A stretch of 64,000 bases of DNA from the NCBI GenBank assembly GCA_016710325.1, contig JADJXK010000001.1, positions 1,488,001 through 1,552,000 of the forward strand. The letters are read 5' to 3'. Position numbers and translations under genes: made by a program. The first letter of the stretch is position 1, and each line of letters starts with the position of its first letter. This DNA is from Candidatus Leptofilum proximum. Lineage in GTDB: Bacteria > Chloroflexota > Anaerolineae > Promineifilales > Promineifilaceae. This document shows, piece after piece, positions 25,197 through 34,132 of this stretch. The notes under the pieces were generated by a model. That model was not told the DNA's origin. It did no database searches and saw only the letters and a program-made list of their open reading frames with translations.

Positions 25197-26688
25197 TTTG
25201 ACAATGTTAAATTAGGCTCATGAGAGCCATTGCCTGTAAAAATAGCGAATGAAAAAACAAAAACCAATCTTATCGCCCAATGGGGTCTAAATCTTGACGA
25301 AATTGAAGACCTGCCTGAACGTCTCACAAAATTTCATCAAGGTTATCACGCTTGGATGCGAACCTGCACCCGAGACACCAGTCGTTTTGGACTGGATTAC
25401 ATCAGCGGACTGCTACGCATGAAAACGAAGCGCAATATCAACAACATCGCTCGCACGGTCGGTGTACCCGAGCAGAATATGCAACAATTCATCAGTGATT
25501 CACCCTGGTCTGGTTACGATTTAATCTCTGTTCTCCAGCAAGATATAAGTGCCCATCCACAATTTCAAGCAGAGAGCGTCCTACTCATTGACGAAAGTGC
25601 CGATGAGAAGGCCGGGGAACACAGTGCTGGTGCCGGGCGGCAACATAACGGCCGTTTAGGCAAAATCGAAATGAGCCAAGTAGGCGTTTTTCTCTCCTTG
25701 ACCAATAGTGGCTACCACAATTGGATCGATGGCGAACTCTATTTTCCTGAAAAATGGTTCACAGATGCCTACGCCACCAAGCGAAAGCGGATTGGACTGC
25801 CGCCGGAGCGCAGCTTTGCCACCAAACTGGAGTTGGCTTTGCAAATGACCAAACGGGCTTATGAAAACGGCGTCTCATTCTGCGCGGTTGACTGCGACAC
25901 TTTGTATGGTCGGTCTGGCGAATTCCGCGATGAGCTTGACCAAGAAAGATTCGAGTATTATGCAGATGTGCCACACAATACCCAAGTGTATCTTGCCCCG
26001 CCGCAAATCGTATATCCGCTGACAAAAAGAGGGGTGCCCTCCAAGAATCATGAGGTGATTGGTGTTGCTTACACGGTTGCCGAGGTGAAAGCTCAGCCCG
26101 CAATCGAGTGGGAGCACATCACTTTGCGTCCCAATGAACGAGGTATGTTGCAGGCCAAGTTTGCTCGTTGTCGGGCCTGGACCGTGCGCGATGATGGGTC
26201 ATTACGACCAGAGTGGCTGCTCATTCGTCAAACGAAGCAAAAAACAATCTATTCTTTGAGTAATGCGCCGGAGGACACACCTTTGTGGACAATGGCGCAA
26301 CGAAAATCGCAACGATATTTCATTGAGCGTTCCAATCAGGATGCCAAATCTGAGTTTGGCTGGGATGAATTCCAGGCCATCAAGTATCGAGCCTGGGTGC
26401 ACCACCTGGCACTCACCATCATGGCCAATTGGTTTATCACTGAAACCAGACTGGCGTGGGCGCAAAAGTATGAGCGTGACCCAGATTTGTTGGAAAAGTA
26501 CGAAACGGATGTGTTACCGGCGCTATCCGTGGCTAATGTGCGTGAATTGTTGCGAGCTACCATGCCTTTACCACAACTTTCCCCGCAACAAGCAACCGAG
26601 TTGATTGTCAAACATCTCGATAATCGGACTCGTTCTCGTAAATCGCGGCTGAGCAAGGCTCTCAGCCCTTGAATCTAACGTTGTCAAA
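25197..26688 (+). mobile_element. IS701-family insertion sequence, complete
   Basis: Left end TTTGACAATGTTAAATT and right end, on the other strand, TTTGACAACGTTAGATT: 17-bp inverted repeats with two mismatches. CTAG flanks both ends (25193-25196 and 26689-26692), fitting the 4-bp YTAR target duplication of the IS701 family. The 1492-bp element holds one transposase gene whose stop lies inside the right repeat. Intact gene and ends suggest that it can still move or did so recently. Confidence 0.85.
25230..26672 (+). CDS. IS701-family DDE transposase
   Basis: 480 aa, full length for the family. Likely catalytic residues are Asp121 (LLIDESADEKAGE), Asp221 (FCAVDCDTLYG) and Glu365 in the YFIERSNQDAKSEFGW signature (Y-(2)-R-(3)-E-like C1 region of IS4-type enzymes). 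The start codon is not ATG-strong: the frame begins at a TTG (25230) right after CATTGCC, 33 bp inside the left inverted repeat. It cuts and pastes the element. A HIP palindrome lies inside the gene (25647), so the element is not free of the genome-wide pattern. I see no frame break. Confidence 0.9.
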   Translation: MPVKIANEKTKTNLIAQWGLNLDEIEDLPERLTKFHQGYHAWMRTCTRDTSRFGLDYISGLLRMKTKRNINNIARTVGVPEQNMQQFISDSPWSGYDLISVLQQDISAHPQFQAESVLLIDESADEKAGEHSAGAGRQHNGRLGKIEMSQVGVFLSLTNSGYHNWIDGELYFPEKWFTDAYATKRKRIGLPPERSFATKLELALQMTKRAYENGVSFCAVDCDTLYGRSGEFRDELDQERFEYYADVPHNTQVYLAPPQIVYPLTKRGVPSKNHEVIGVAYTVAEVKAQPAIEWEHITLRPNERGMLQAKFARCRAWTVRDDGSLRPEWLLIRQTKQKTIYSLSNAPEDTPLWTMAQRKSQRYFIERSNQDAKSEFGWDEFQAIKYRAWVHHLALTIMANWFITETRLAWAQKYERDPDLLEKYETDVLPALSVANVRELLRATMPLPQLSPQQATELIVKHLDNRTRSRKSRLSKALSP

Positions 26689-26788
26689 CTAGATACGTTT
26701 AACCTTTCGCAGCCACCATTGTTGGCTTCGCTTTTTATCAATCTTCTCATTTAGTCTGTAAAGACTAAAATCATCCACTGGAGTAGTT

Positions 26789-28729
26789 ATGGTTTTCCGC
26801 AAGCTGCCTCGATTTTTCCTGCCCCTCTTAATCATTTTCCTCGGACTTTGGCTGTTGCTTCAATCCGCCGGACCACAGCCAGAATCTGTGGCCCGGCAGC
26901 TGGCTGTGCAATCAATTGCCTCCGGCAGTGCCACCGACAGCGGTACGCCTGCTCCGGCTGGAGAGCTGGCTGTGCCCGTCACCGTGAATCTGCGCGATAT
27001 TCCGGCTGGCGTTCTTGATCCCGATAACCAGCTGGCGCGCTGGAAACGGGGCGAAATCGATATTTTTGAAAACGATGGCATTATCAACAGTGCGGCAATG
27101 GCCGCGCTGCGTGCCGAAGCGGCGGACCTGGAACCAGATGCCCAGGTTCAGGTCGCCCAATCAGGGCCAGGGCTGGCTGCGCCCACAGTGGGCGCTAGTT
27201 TCGACAGCATCGACTACACTGAATGCTGTGGTGGTGGCGGCAACGTGCCGCCAGACCCGGAACTGGCAGTCGGGCCGGATCATGTCATTGCTGTGGTGAA
27301 CGTGGCGTTTGAGATTTACAACAAATCGGGCACTTCCCTGGTCGGCCCCACTACTTTTGCCAGCTTCATGAATGCCGATTCAAACTGCACCGGCGTTTTT
27401 GATCCCAACGTTTTGTACGATGAATCAACCGACCGCTACATCCTGGGCATTGATGCCGATGGCACCCACTACTGCATGGCTGTCTCGCAAACCGGCGATC
27501 CGACCGGATCCTGGAATCTTTACTCCTTCCAGACGGGCAGCGCCAGCCTGTTTTTTGATTACCCCCATGCTGGTGTGGGTCGGGATGCCATCTACATGGG
27601 CGCCAATATCTTTACCAGTTCGTTTTTGGACTCCCGCGTTTGGGCCTTTGACAAAACAGCCATGTACAACGGCCAGCCTGCCGCTTCTGTCATGAAAAAT
27701 CTGGGCGACAATGATGACACACCCCAGCCGCTCAATTTGCATGGCTGGAACCAGGGCACCTGGCCCACCAGCGGTCCGCACTACATCTTCACTGAAACCG
27801 GCTACAACGGGGCCAACCACACCGTCTGGGCCTGGACCGATCCGTTTGGGGCGAATACGTTAACGAGTGCTGGGACCATCAACCTGAACACCGCGACAGG
27901 CATCACTGCCGGGCAGCCCCTTGCCTTCCCCCAGCAAAGTGGCGGCACGCTGCAAGGTAACGACTGGCGTCCCCAGGATTTTGAGTACCGCAATGGCTAT
28001 GCCTGGACCACCGGCGCCATCGCCTGCAACCCTGGCAGTGGGTCGGTGAACTGTGTGCGTTGGGCGCAAATCAACCTGAGCACGATGACGGTGGCCAATG
28101 CTGGGGTCTATGGCAGCAATGGCGAATATCGCAGCTTCCCAGACCTGGCGGTGAACGCCTGCAACGATATGGCGGTTGGCTACACCAAGTCTAGCAGCAG
28201 CATGTTCCCGGCGGTGTTTGCCAGCGGGCGTCTGGCCTCGGATGCGGCGGGCACGCTGCAAGCGGAAGTCCAGCTGAAGGCGGGCGAAATTGCCTACACT
28301 TCATTTGAGACGACTGCCCCGCGCCGCTGGGGGGATTACACGGAAATGACGATTGCCCCGGACGGCGTGACGTTCTGGTATTTGGGTGAGTACAGCAAAA
28401 ATACAGGAACGACGCAGGGGCGTTGGGGCACCTACATCGCCTCGATGACGATGGGTTCCTGCACGCCAGCCACACCCACGCCGACCAGTACGGCGACGGC
28501 CACGGCCACCAACACGCCAACCGCTACCAACACGCCAACCGTGACCAACACACCAACGGCCACCAACACGCCAACCGTGACGAATACGCCGACGGCAACA
28601 GCCACGGCAACCAGCACGAGCATTGCCACGGCCACGGCGACGCACACGGCGACCCCGACTGCCACGGCAACGCCTGATCCTTCAACGGAAGAGGACTTTA
28701 TGCTTTATTTGCCGCTGGTCATTCGTTAG
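26789..28729 (+). CDS. Secreted propeller-like protein with Thr/Pro tail and YLPLVIR end
   Basis: 646 aa. An N-terminal signal segment (FFLPLLIIFLGLWLLL) is followed by a Cys-containing body with DPELAVGPDHVIAVVN, FDPNVLYDESTDRYILG, YPHAGVGRDAIYMGAN, and DFEYRNGYAWTTGAI, repeats that look like a beta-propeller of the sialidase/BNR type. Residues about 565-632 are a low-complexity TPT/TAT/TNTPT linker, and the protein ends in FMLYLPLVIR. That kind of terminal motif after a Thr/Pro spacer is common in secreted proteins of Chloroflexota and may be a sorting or anchoring signal. No catalytic motif recognised. ATG without a clear site; own terminator downstream. Confidence 0.8.
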   Translation: MVFRKLPRFFLPLLIIFLGLWLLLQSAGPQPESVARQLAVQSIASGSATDSGTPAPAGELAVPVTVNLRDIPAGVLDPDNQLARWKRGEIDIFENDGIINSAAMAALRAEAADLEPDAQVQVAQSGPGLAAPTVGASFDSIDYTECCGGGGNVPPDPELAVGPDHVIAVVNVAFEIYNKSGTSLVGPTTFASFMNADSNCTGVFDPNVLYDESTDRYILGIDADGTHYCMAVSQTGDPTGSWNLYSFQTGSASLFFDYPHAGVGRDAIYMGANIFTSSFLDSRVWAFDKTAMYNGQPAASVMKNLGDNDDTPQPLNLHGWNQGTWPTSGPHYIFTETGYNGANHTVWAWTDPFGANTLTSAGTINLNTATGITAGQPLAFPQQSGGTLQGNDWRPQDFEYRNGYAWTTGAIACNPGSGSVNCVRWAQINLSTMTVANAGVYGSNGEYRSFPDLAVNACNDMAVGYTKSSSSMFPAVFASGRLASDAAGTLQAEVQLKAGEIAYTSFETTAPRRWGDYTEMTIAPDGVTFWYLGEYSKNTGTTQGRWGTYIASMTMGSCTPATPTPTSTATATATNTPTATNTPTVTNTPTATNTPTVTNTPTATATATSTSIATATATHTATPTATATPDPSTEEDFMLYLPLVIR

Positions 28730-28754
28730 TGGGAAATTGAGTCACTTTGTAGAG

Positions 28755-28790
28755 CAGGCCAGGCAAAGGAATTTGCCTGGCCTGTTTTTT
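28755..28790 (+). terminator. Rho-independent terminator
   Basis: CAGGCCAGGCAAA pairs perfectly with TTTGCCTGGCCTG (13 bp, 4-base loop) and is followed by TTTTTT. It closes the secreted-protein gene, whose stop is 25 bp upstream. Confidence 0.92.
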
Positions 28791-29027
28791 ATGTGGGTTA
28801 AGTCAGAGGAAACATGGTTGGTTACGTTCCAAAGCACAACCGGAAGACCTTGCAGGGAGTTGGGGAAGTGAAAAGTGTGAAGTGAAAGTGGCGGTACAGC
28901 CGTATTTGTCCACTTGGCCTTGACCAACTTGTATCCCTCTTTGTATCCGTTCAAGGTGACCTACGCGCCCCTTGAGTCTGGTTCAATACCTTCATTGAAA
29001 AGAAATGAACTTTTTGGAGGTCATGAG
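28791..29027. other. Gap before the second kinase operon
   Basis: A 237-bp gap without a coding signal. It holds a GAAGTGAAAAGTG/GAAGTGAAAGTG word pair and a weak promoter-like TTGACC (28920-28925) about 18 bp before TATCCG. Nothing else seen. Confidence 0.4.
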
Positions 29028-29252
29028 ATGAACCAGACAATCAATCACAAGCAAGAAGTAAAGCAGCAGGGAATTTTTAAGCGACTGGTAACGGCCGTTT
29101 CCGCAGCACTCTTCAACTGGCTGTGTCAAGGTGAAATAGGCCTGTCTCCCTACGAATCGCAGCTGTTTATGTACCACAGCGGTCTCGGCTGTGAAGAAGC
29201 TACTTCCTACTATTACCTGGCCGACGTGAAACATTACGAGGAGCAAATCTAA
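29028..29252 (+). CDS. Small unknown protein coupled to the APH-like kinase
   Basis: 74 aa. The ATG at 29028 is chosen because GGAGG lies 7 bp upstream. Sequence has a basic N-terminus (NHKQEVKQQGIFKRLVTAV), then an aromatic, acidic C-terminal half (YESQLFMYHSGLGCEEATSY). No domain recognised. Its stop codon overlaps the start of the following kinase (TAATG), a clear sign of translational coupling; it may be a partner or a short accessory subunit. Confidence 0.65.
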   Translation: MNQTINHKQEVKQQGIFKRLVTAVSAALFNWLCQGEIGLSPYESQLFMYHSGLGCEEATSYYYLADVKHYEEQI

Positions 29253-30436
29253 TGATGCCAGAAACGATTGCTCGTGATGGGGCGCAGGCCATTGCCCAAA
29301 TGGAGGTGGTTGCGCTAGAAAAAATCGTTTACCAGGCAATTGACCAGCCTGTGACCGTAAAAAATTGGCAAGTGGATTTGCTGGGTGGTCTGGATAGTGG
29401 GCCTATGGCGAATGGCGTGTACAAGGTGACGGGAACGGCCGTTACCGCCGCCCAAACCAGCCTCGATTGGTGCCTCGTCGTCAAAATCCTATGCTCGCCA
29501 GAAGGACTCATTATGCCAGACGGCACTACGCTGACCAAAGAGATGGTTGAAGCGCCGGACAACTTTGGCTACTGGCGGCGAGAAATGTGCGTGGCCCAGT
29601 CGAGTTTGTCGGACGAACTGCCTGCTGGCCTGCAAATGCCCCGGTTTTTGGGCGTTACTCACATTAGCGAGCGCGAATGCTGGCTGTGGCAGGAATGCCT
29701 ACCGCTGGAGCCTGAATGGACCTGGGCGGATTACCGTGAAGCGGCGTTTCGGTTGGGGCGGTGGCAGGGAACGGCCGTTTCCAACTTGCCTAACCATCCC
29801 TGGCTCAGCCAAAACTGGTTGGCCAAATGGGTACACGGCCCCCTCACCGGCATTTTTAGCATGGTAGAGGGCATGGATGGCTATCATCACCCGCTGCTCA
29901 CCGCCTACTTTTCCCCTGAAGAACTGGCCGCCCTGCGCCAACTTTGGGCCAACCGGCAACCTGTCGTGAACCGGTTGGCGCAGCTGCCCAAAACGGTGTG
30001 CCATCTGGATGCCCATCGCGGCAACCTCAGTTGGCAGGGGGATGATTTAGCGATGCTGGATTGGGCTTTTGTGGGCGTAGGGGCCTTGGGTGAAGAGTTA
30101 GCTGCTTTTGTGGGGGCGAGTCTGCTGCTGGATTTTGTGCCATTGGCCGATGCGGATCAGTTGGAGCAGGTGGCCTTTGACGGTTATTTGGCTGGTTTGC
30201 GAGCGGCTGGTTGGGCAGGCAATGAGGCTTTGATCGAGGAAGCGTACCGCTATGTGATGCCGCTGCGTTTTGCGCCTATGTCGGTGGCGAGTATGTTGCG
30301 AACGGCCGTTGACCCCACCTACGCCGTCGAATGGGAGCAGAAAACAGGCAAGCCCCTGGCTGACATTCTGGCGCATCGCGCCGGACTGGTTCGTTTCTAT
30401 CTGTCACGGTTGCCATACGGCGAGGAGTTGATTTAA
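29252..30436 (+). CDS. APH/choline-kinase-like phosphotransferase
   Basis: 394 aa with the APH-fold motifs: ATP lysine in LVVKIL (Lys78), catalytic loop HLDAHRGNLS (His251, Asp253, Asn258) and metal-binding MLDWAFVG (Asp270). This is closer to the canonical pattern than the kinase at 6207. It would phosphorylate an alcohol of a small molecule; substrate unknown. It starts on the stop of the small upstream gene and its last 33 bp overlap the end of the convergent XRE/NB-ARC gene, so the two transcripts share an antisense tail. Confidence 0.87.
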   Translation: MMPETIARDGAQAIAQMEVVALEKIVYQAIDQPVTVKNWQVDLLGGLDSGPMANGVYKVTGTAVTAAQTSLDWCLVVKILCSPEGLIMPDGTTLTKEMVEAPDNFGYWRREMCVAQSSLSDELPAGLQMPRFLGVTHISERECWLWQECLPLEPEWTWADYREAAFRLGRWQGTAVSNLPNHPWLSQNWLAKWVHGPLTGIFSMVEGMDGYHHPLLTAYFSPEELAALRQLWANRQPVVNRLAQLPKTVCHLDAHRGNLSWQGDDLAMLDWAFVGVGALGEELAAFVGASLLLDFVPLADADQLEQVAFDGYLAGLRAAGWAGNEALIEEAYRYVMPLRFAPMSVASMLRTAVDPTYAVEWEQKTGKPLADILAHRAGLVRFYLSRLPYGEELI

Positions 30437-32920
30437 GGTTAGTTGTTGGGCGTGGGCAACGGCCGTTTCCCATTCCACCGACGAGAGAGCAGCGCGAACG
30501 GCCGTTACCGCTTCACTCATTGCCTGTGCCAGTGGCGGTGGGGGCGTGTGATTCAATGGCGTACCAAAACGAGTGACGGCGGCAAACAAGGTGGCGGCTT
30601 GAGCTGGTTGATCATTGGCTGCGGCGCCAAGGCCAGCCCGTAAAATGGCATCCACCAGTTCGGGTGTCATGCTGCGCATGTTGGGCACAACCGTTTCTGG
30701 CATGAGTTCGGCATACCAGTGGAGGCTGTTTTGGAGGTGGGAAACGGCCGTTGTCACCTCCCCGCGCTGTAAAGCTAGATAGCCCAACCCCGCTAATACA
30801 TCGGCCTGCCCGCGCAAATCTCCCATCATCTCCATTAGCTGAAAACATTCCTGAAAATGGGCCTGAGCGGCTGGCCATTTACCCAAATATGTTTCAATTT
30901 CACCCAGCCGCACCAGCCAATCGGCTAGCCATTTTTGATGGCGAAGCTGCCTCATGTTCTCTACCTGTTCGGATACGAGGGCGTAAGCTTCGGGCAGATT
31001 GCCTTCTTGTAAGGCCAGCCGCCCAAAGTTTCCCGTATGGTTGTCAGCCATACTAAACCCATAGCGAAGACGAACCTCCTCCGCTTTTTGATAATAGGCT
31101 TTGGCGTCTGAGTAGTACCCCGTTTCTCGCAATAAATCGCCATAAAAGCCGTAAAACGTCACAATAGCTCCCTTTCTTTCGTCTTCAATCAAATCAAATA
31201 AAGGGAGCGCTTCTTCGAGGGTTCGTTTGGCTTCCTCGCGGTCACCCAGATACAGGCTCACAGTAAATAGCACGCGGATTAAGAGGAAAGGGTCTTCTAA
31301 GCGGTACGCCATCGGTTTGAGCTGGTTCATGTAGGTGAGGGCCTCAGGCTCACGGCCAATAAGAGGCAATAAGCTGGCGACGGTGAGCAGGGCTCCACAG
31401 CGGGCTATACTGTCCGCCTGATCTGAGCGGGCCAGAATCGTTTCTAGCCAGCGCACGCCTTCCAGACGGTGCCCACCCCCAAACCAAAACATCCATAGGT
31501 GGCCAGCAAGTTGCAAAGCCTGGCTGCTTTGTTCGCTGTCTAAGAGCCACTGCAAGGCGGCTTCAATATTGTGAAATTCTTGCTGAACTTGCTGAAAAAG
31601 ATCAGGCCCCTCTGACGTGGATTGGGTCTGCTCGAGGCGTTGGGCCAGGGCAAAAAAGATGTTAGCGTGCTGTTGGCGCGTTTCTTTTTCGGCATCGGCC
31701 GCTTGTAAGTGCGCGGCGGCATATTGGCGCGTGAGTTCGTGTATATGAAAACGGCCGTTCCCCCCCACGCGCACCAATGACTTCTCAGCCAATCCCCGCA
31801 GCAGAAAGAGGTTGGCCTTGGCAACGGCCGTTGCCTCCTCTACGCGCCAGCCACCCCGAAACACAGAGAGCCGCATCAGCGCATCCCTTTCCGGCGCGGT
31901 GAGCAGTTGCCAAGAGGCATCAAAAACAGCTTGCATACTGCGGTGGCGGGCAGGGATGTTGCGGACGGTTGTGGCGAGAATGTCCAAGCCGCTTTGGATA
32001 TGAGCCGCGATTTGGGCGCAGGTGAGAAAGGGTGTCCAACTGGCGGCCAGTTCCACGGCTAACGGCAAGTTTTCGACGAGTTGACAGATGTGGGAAACGG
32101 TCGTTCCTTCCACGCTCATATCAAAATCGGGTTTAACGCGAACGGCCGTTTGCCCAAACAGCTCCAACGCTTCATCTAAACCAGCCACCGGAAAGACCCA
32201 CTCCTCCGCCAATTGCAGCCGCTCTCGTGAGGTTGCCAGCAGGGTAACGTTCGGCGCGGCGGCCAGCAAAGCAGAGAGCCATTCTAGCCCAACGCCATCA
32301 CCCAACTGTTCGCAGTTGTCAAGCAAGATGAGCATCTGCCGTTGGCGTAGGTCGCGGGGCAGATGCCTGTCTGCGGGGCCGGGCAAGGAGAGGTTGAGGG
32401 CGTGGGCGATAGTGTCGGCGAGGAGGGCGGGGTCGGTAACGGCCGTTAAATCCACAAAAACCACGCCATCCGCAAAACTAGCTTGCATCTGCCGCGCCGC
32501 CTCAATTGCCAGTCGCGTTTTGCCTATGCCGCCGGGACCGAGCAGAGTGAGTAAACGGCCGTTGCCCAACCGTTCCCCAATTTGCGCCAGTTCATATTGG
32601 CGGCCGATGAAGGGGGTGGGGAGGGATGGGGTGACAAGGTGACTGGGTGACAAGGTGACCGGGGAAGCGGGTGAAAGGGAAAGGTGGTCAAGCGGCCGTT
32701 CGCCGCGGGCAATTGCTACAAAAATGGGCTGCTGCTCTGGCGGAATTTGCAGGGCGACGGCCAGTGATTGGGCCAATTCAACCGAGGGTTGGCGTTCGTC
32801 AGCTTCGATTTTTTTGATCATGGCGGTGGAGCAGAAAACGGCCGTTGCCACTTCTCGCTGCGTCAGCCGCAGCTGCTTGCGTCGCTGTTTGAGCCACTCA
32901 CCGAAAGAATAGGTATCCAT
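30404..32920 (-). CDS. XRE - NB-ARC - TPR transcription regulator
   Basis: 838 aa. An N-terminal XRE helix-turn-helix (residues 5-60, LRLTQREVATAVFCSTAMIK) is followed by a linker of translated repeat words (80-101, PVTLSPSHLVTPS), a STAND/NB-ARC ATPase with GPGGIGKTR (128-136) and QMLILLDNCEQLG, then helical and TPR-type repeats to the end (YYQKAEEVRLRYG, ECFQLMEMMGDLRGQADVLAGL). This is the layout of AfsR-like regulators that lack the BTAD domain. It should bind DNA and respond to an unknown ligand with ATP. At least seven HIP palindromes lie in the gene. Confidence 0.9.
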   Translation of the reverse strand: MDTYSFGEWLKQRRKQLRLTQREVATAVFCSTAMIKKIEADERQPSVELAQSLAVALQIPPEQQPIFVAIARGERPLDHLSLSPASPVTLSPSHLVTPSLPTPFIGRQYELAQIGERLGNGRLLTLLGPGGIGKTRLAIEAARQMQASFADGVVFVDLTAVTDPALLADTIAHALNLSLPGPADRHLPRDLRQRQMLILLDNCEQLGDGVGLEWLSALLAAAPNVTLLATSRERLQLAEEWVFPVAGLDEALELFGQTAVRVKPDFDMSVEGTTVSHICQLVENLPLAVELAASWTPFLTCAQIAAHIQSGLDILATTVRNIPARHRSMQAVFDASWQLLTAPERDALMRLSVFRGGWRVEEATAVAKANLFLLRGLAEKSLVRVGGNGRFHIHELTRQYAAAHLQAADAEKETRQQHANIFFALAQRLEQTQSTSEGPDLFQQVQQEFHNIEAALQWLLDSEQSSQALQLAGHLWMFWFGGGHRLEGVRWLETILARSDQADSIARCGALLTVASLLPLIGREPEALTYMNQLKPMAYRLEDPFLLIRVLFTVSLYLGDREEAKRTLEEALPLFDLIEDERKGAIVTFYGFYGDLLRETGYYSDAKAYYQKAEEVRLRYGFSMADNHTGNFGRLALQEGNLPEAYALVSEQVENMRQLRHQKWLADWLVRLGEIETYLGKWPAAQAHFQECFQLMEMMGDLRGQADVLAGLGYLALQRGEVTTAVSHLQNSLHWYAELMPETVVPNMRSMTPELVDAILRAGLGAAANDQPAQAATLFAAVTRFGTPLNHTPPPPLAQAMSEAVTAVRAALSSVEWETAVAHAQQLTLNQLLAVWQP
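32610..32687. repeat. GGTGACA-type repeat inside the XRE regulator
   Basis: GTGACAAGGTGACTGGGTGA and neighbouring words encode, on the minus strand, the linker SLSPASPVTLSPSHLVTPS between the DNA-binding and ATPase domains. Same family as the block at 18810; here it is in frame within a gene. Confidence 0.8.
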
Positions 32921-32986
32921 CGTGCCTTGGGTTGAATCGCGTTTAGGCCAAAAGGTATGGAGAGATTCTAAAGGGGGGACGGCCGT

Positions 32987-33153
32987 TCAGCAAGGCGAGT
33001 TTGTGGGGGGAACGGCCGTTTCCTCCGCCGACGCCAGCACCAACGCCAACTTATCCTCTGGCTGGCGAATACACGCAGCCACAAACCGCCCAAACGTCGC
33101 CGCGCGGCTTTCAGCCCAGTCCCCACCCCATGAAGAAAGATCTTTGCTGACAT
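32987..33153 (-). pseudogene. Small frameshifted reading frame (about 55 codons)
   Basis: On the minus strand AAAGGA is followed 7 bp later by ATG TCA GCA AAG. In the given sequence this frame reads on into an Arg/Trp-rich, unlikely peptide. Adding one A to the AAA run restores MSAKDLSSWGGDWAESRAA, then TFGRFVAACIRQPEDKLALV and LASAEETAVPPTNSPC, a protein-like 55-aa sequence ending at TGA. So this is either a real single-base deletion or a sequencing error. No family recognised. It lies between the divergent XRE regulator and the interrupted NACHT gene. Confidence 0.45.
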
Positions 33154-33244
33154 CTGATATTCCTTTCTAGAGGACATTTTGTATAATGCCAGTGTGCCTT
33201 TATAAAGCAGATTGATTCTGATTACAAACAAGTTAGAGAAATTG

Positions 33245-34132
33245 ATGGATATGGATAGTCGCAAACCACTTTGTATCATTTTATGGATAACGCAGGTTCT
33301 ATTTGTCCTTTTGGGTGTAGCTGTTGTTGTGCTTTGGGTATCTTCGGCAGCAAATTGGCTGGGAGAGGATGGCTTTTGGATTTTTAACCAGGACAATGAA
33401 GCTGTACTTGAGCCATTGCTTACCTTTGTGACTTTTGTGCTTGTAGGCGGGAATAGTTACTTGCTTCACGTTGTTTGCGGCGATGATAAAGCGAAAGAGC
33501 CATCTTTGGGTGGGCCAAAGAAGCTAACGAACCGCACTTACCGCCAATACATTCGTTACCGCTTTCGGGATTTTAATGTGAAGGGATTGAGTACACATGG
33601 GCCGTACACGCTGGAATTGGCGCGGGTTTATGTGGAATTGAGTGTGGCACCCAAACCGTTTCATGCGGCAAGTTCAAATATTATTCAGTTGCCAGAAAAA
33701 TTACAGAGTGGGCGGCACGATATTTGGGCATATGTGCAGCAAACGGAGCAGAATTTTGCCATTATTGGGCCACCCGGTAGCGGTAAAACAACCTTATTGA
33801 GCCATATTGCCTTAACGCTGACTCAAAATTGGTTTCAACTTAGAAAAGAAGGTCTGCCGAACAAACTGCCGATTTTGCTGACACTGTTGGAACATACTGA
33901 GGCGATTGCTGCTAAAGGGGATGAGCAGTTTGCGATGGAAGATGCGGTACGGGCCGATTTGACAAAGTGGAAAAAAGAGGTGCCGGAAGGGTGGGTGCGA
34001 CGTTCTTTGGATAAGGGAAGATACCTTGTTTTGCTAGATGGGTTGGATGAGGTAGCTGATAAAGCGCAGCGGCAAAAGGTGGTTACGTGGGTAGAACGGC
34101 AAATGAAAGCGTATCCAAAGTGCCAATTTATT
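33245..34132 (+). pseudogene. NACHT NTPase, 5' part (gene cut by an insertion sequence)
   Basis: About 296 codons from the ATG at 33245 (a TTG at 33212 is an alternative). Two membrane segments (IILWITQVLFVLLGVAVVVL and LLTFVTFVLVGGNSYLLHVV) are followed by a NACHT domain with Walker A GPPGSGKTT and Walker B YLVLLDGLDEVAD. The frame ends at KCQFI, where the IS200-type element begins; the next 20 codons read into the element. The second half at 34762 continues exactly with VTSRPHG, in frame. The gene lacks HIP palindromes and is AT-richer than its neighbours, a sign of transfer. As it stands the product would be a membrane-anchored ATPase fragment without the sensor part. Confidence 0.85.

Noticed and set aside
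32922..33170. Plus-strand open frame of 82 codons before the NACHT gene
   Set aside because: The minus strand holds a better, ribosome-site-bearing (frameshifted) frame; the plus frame is unlike a protein.
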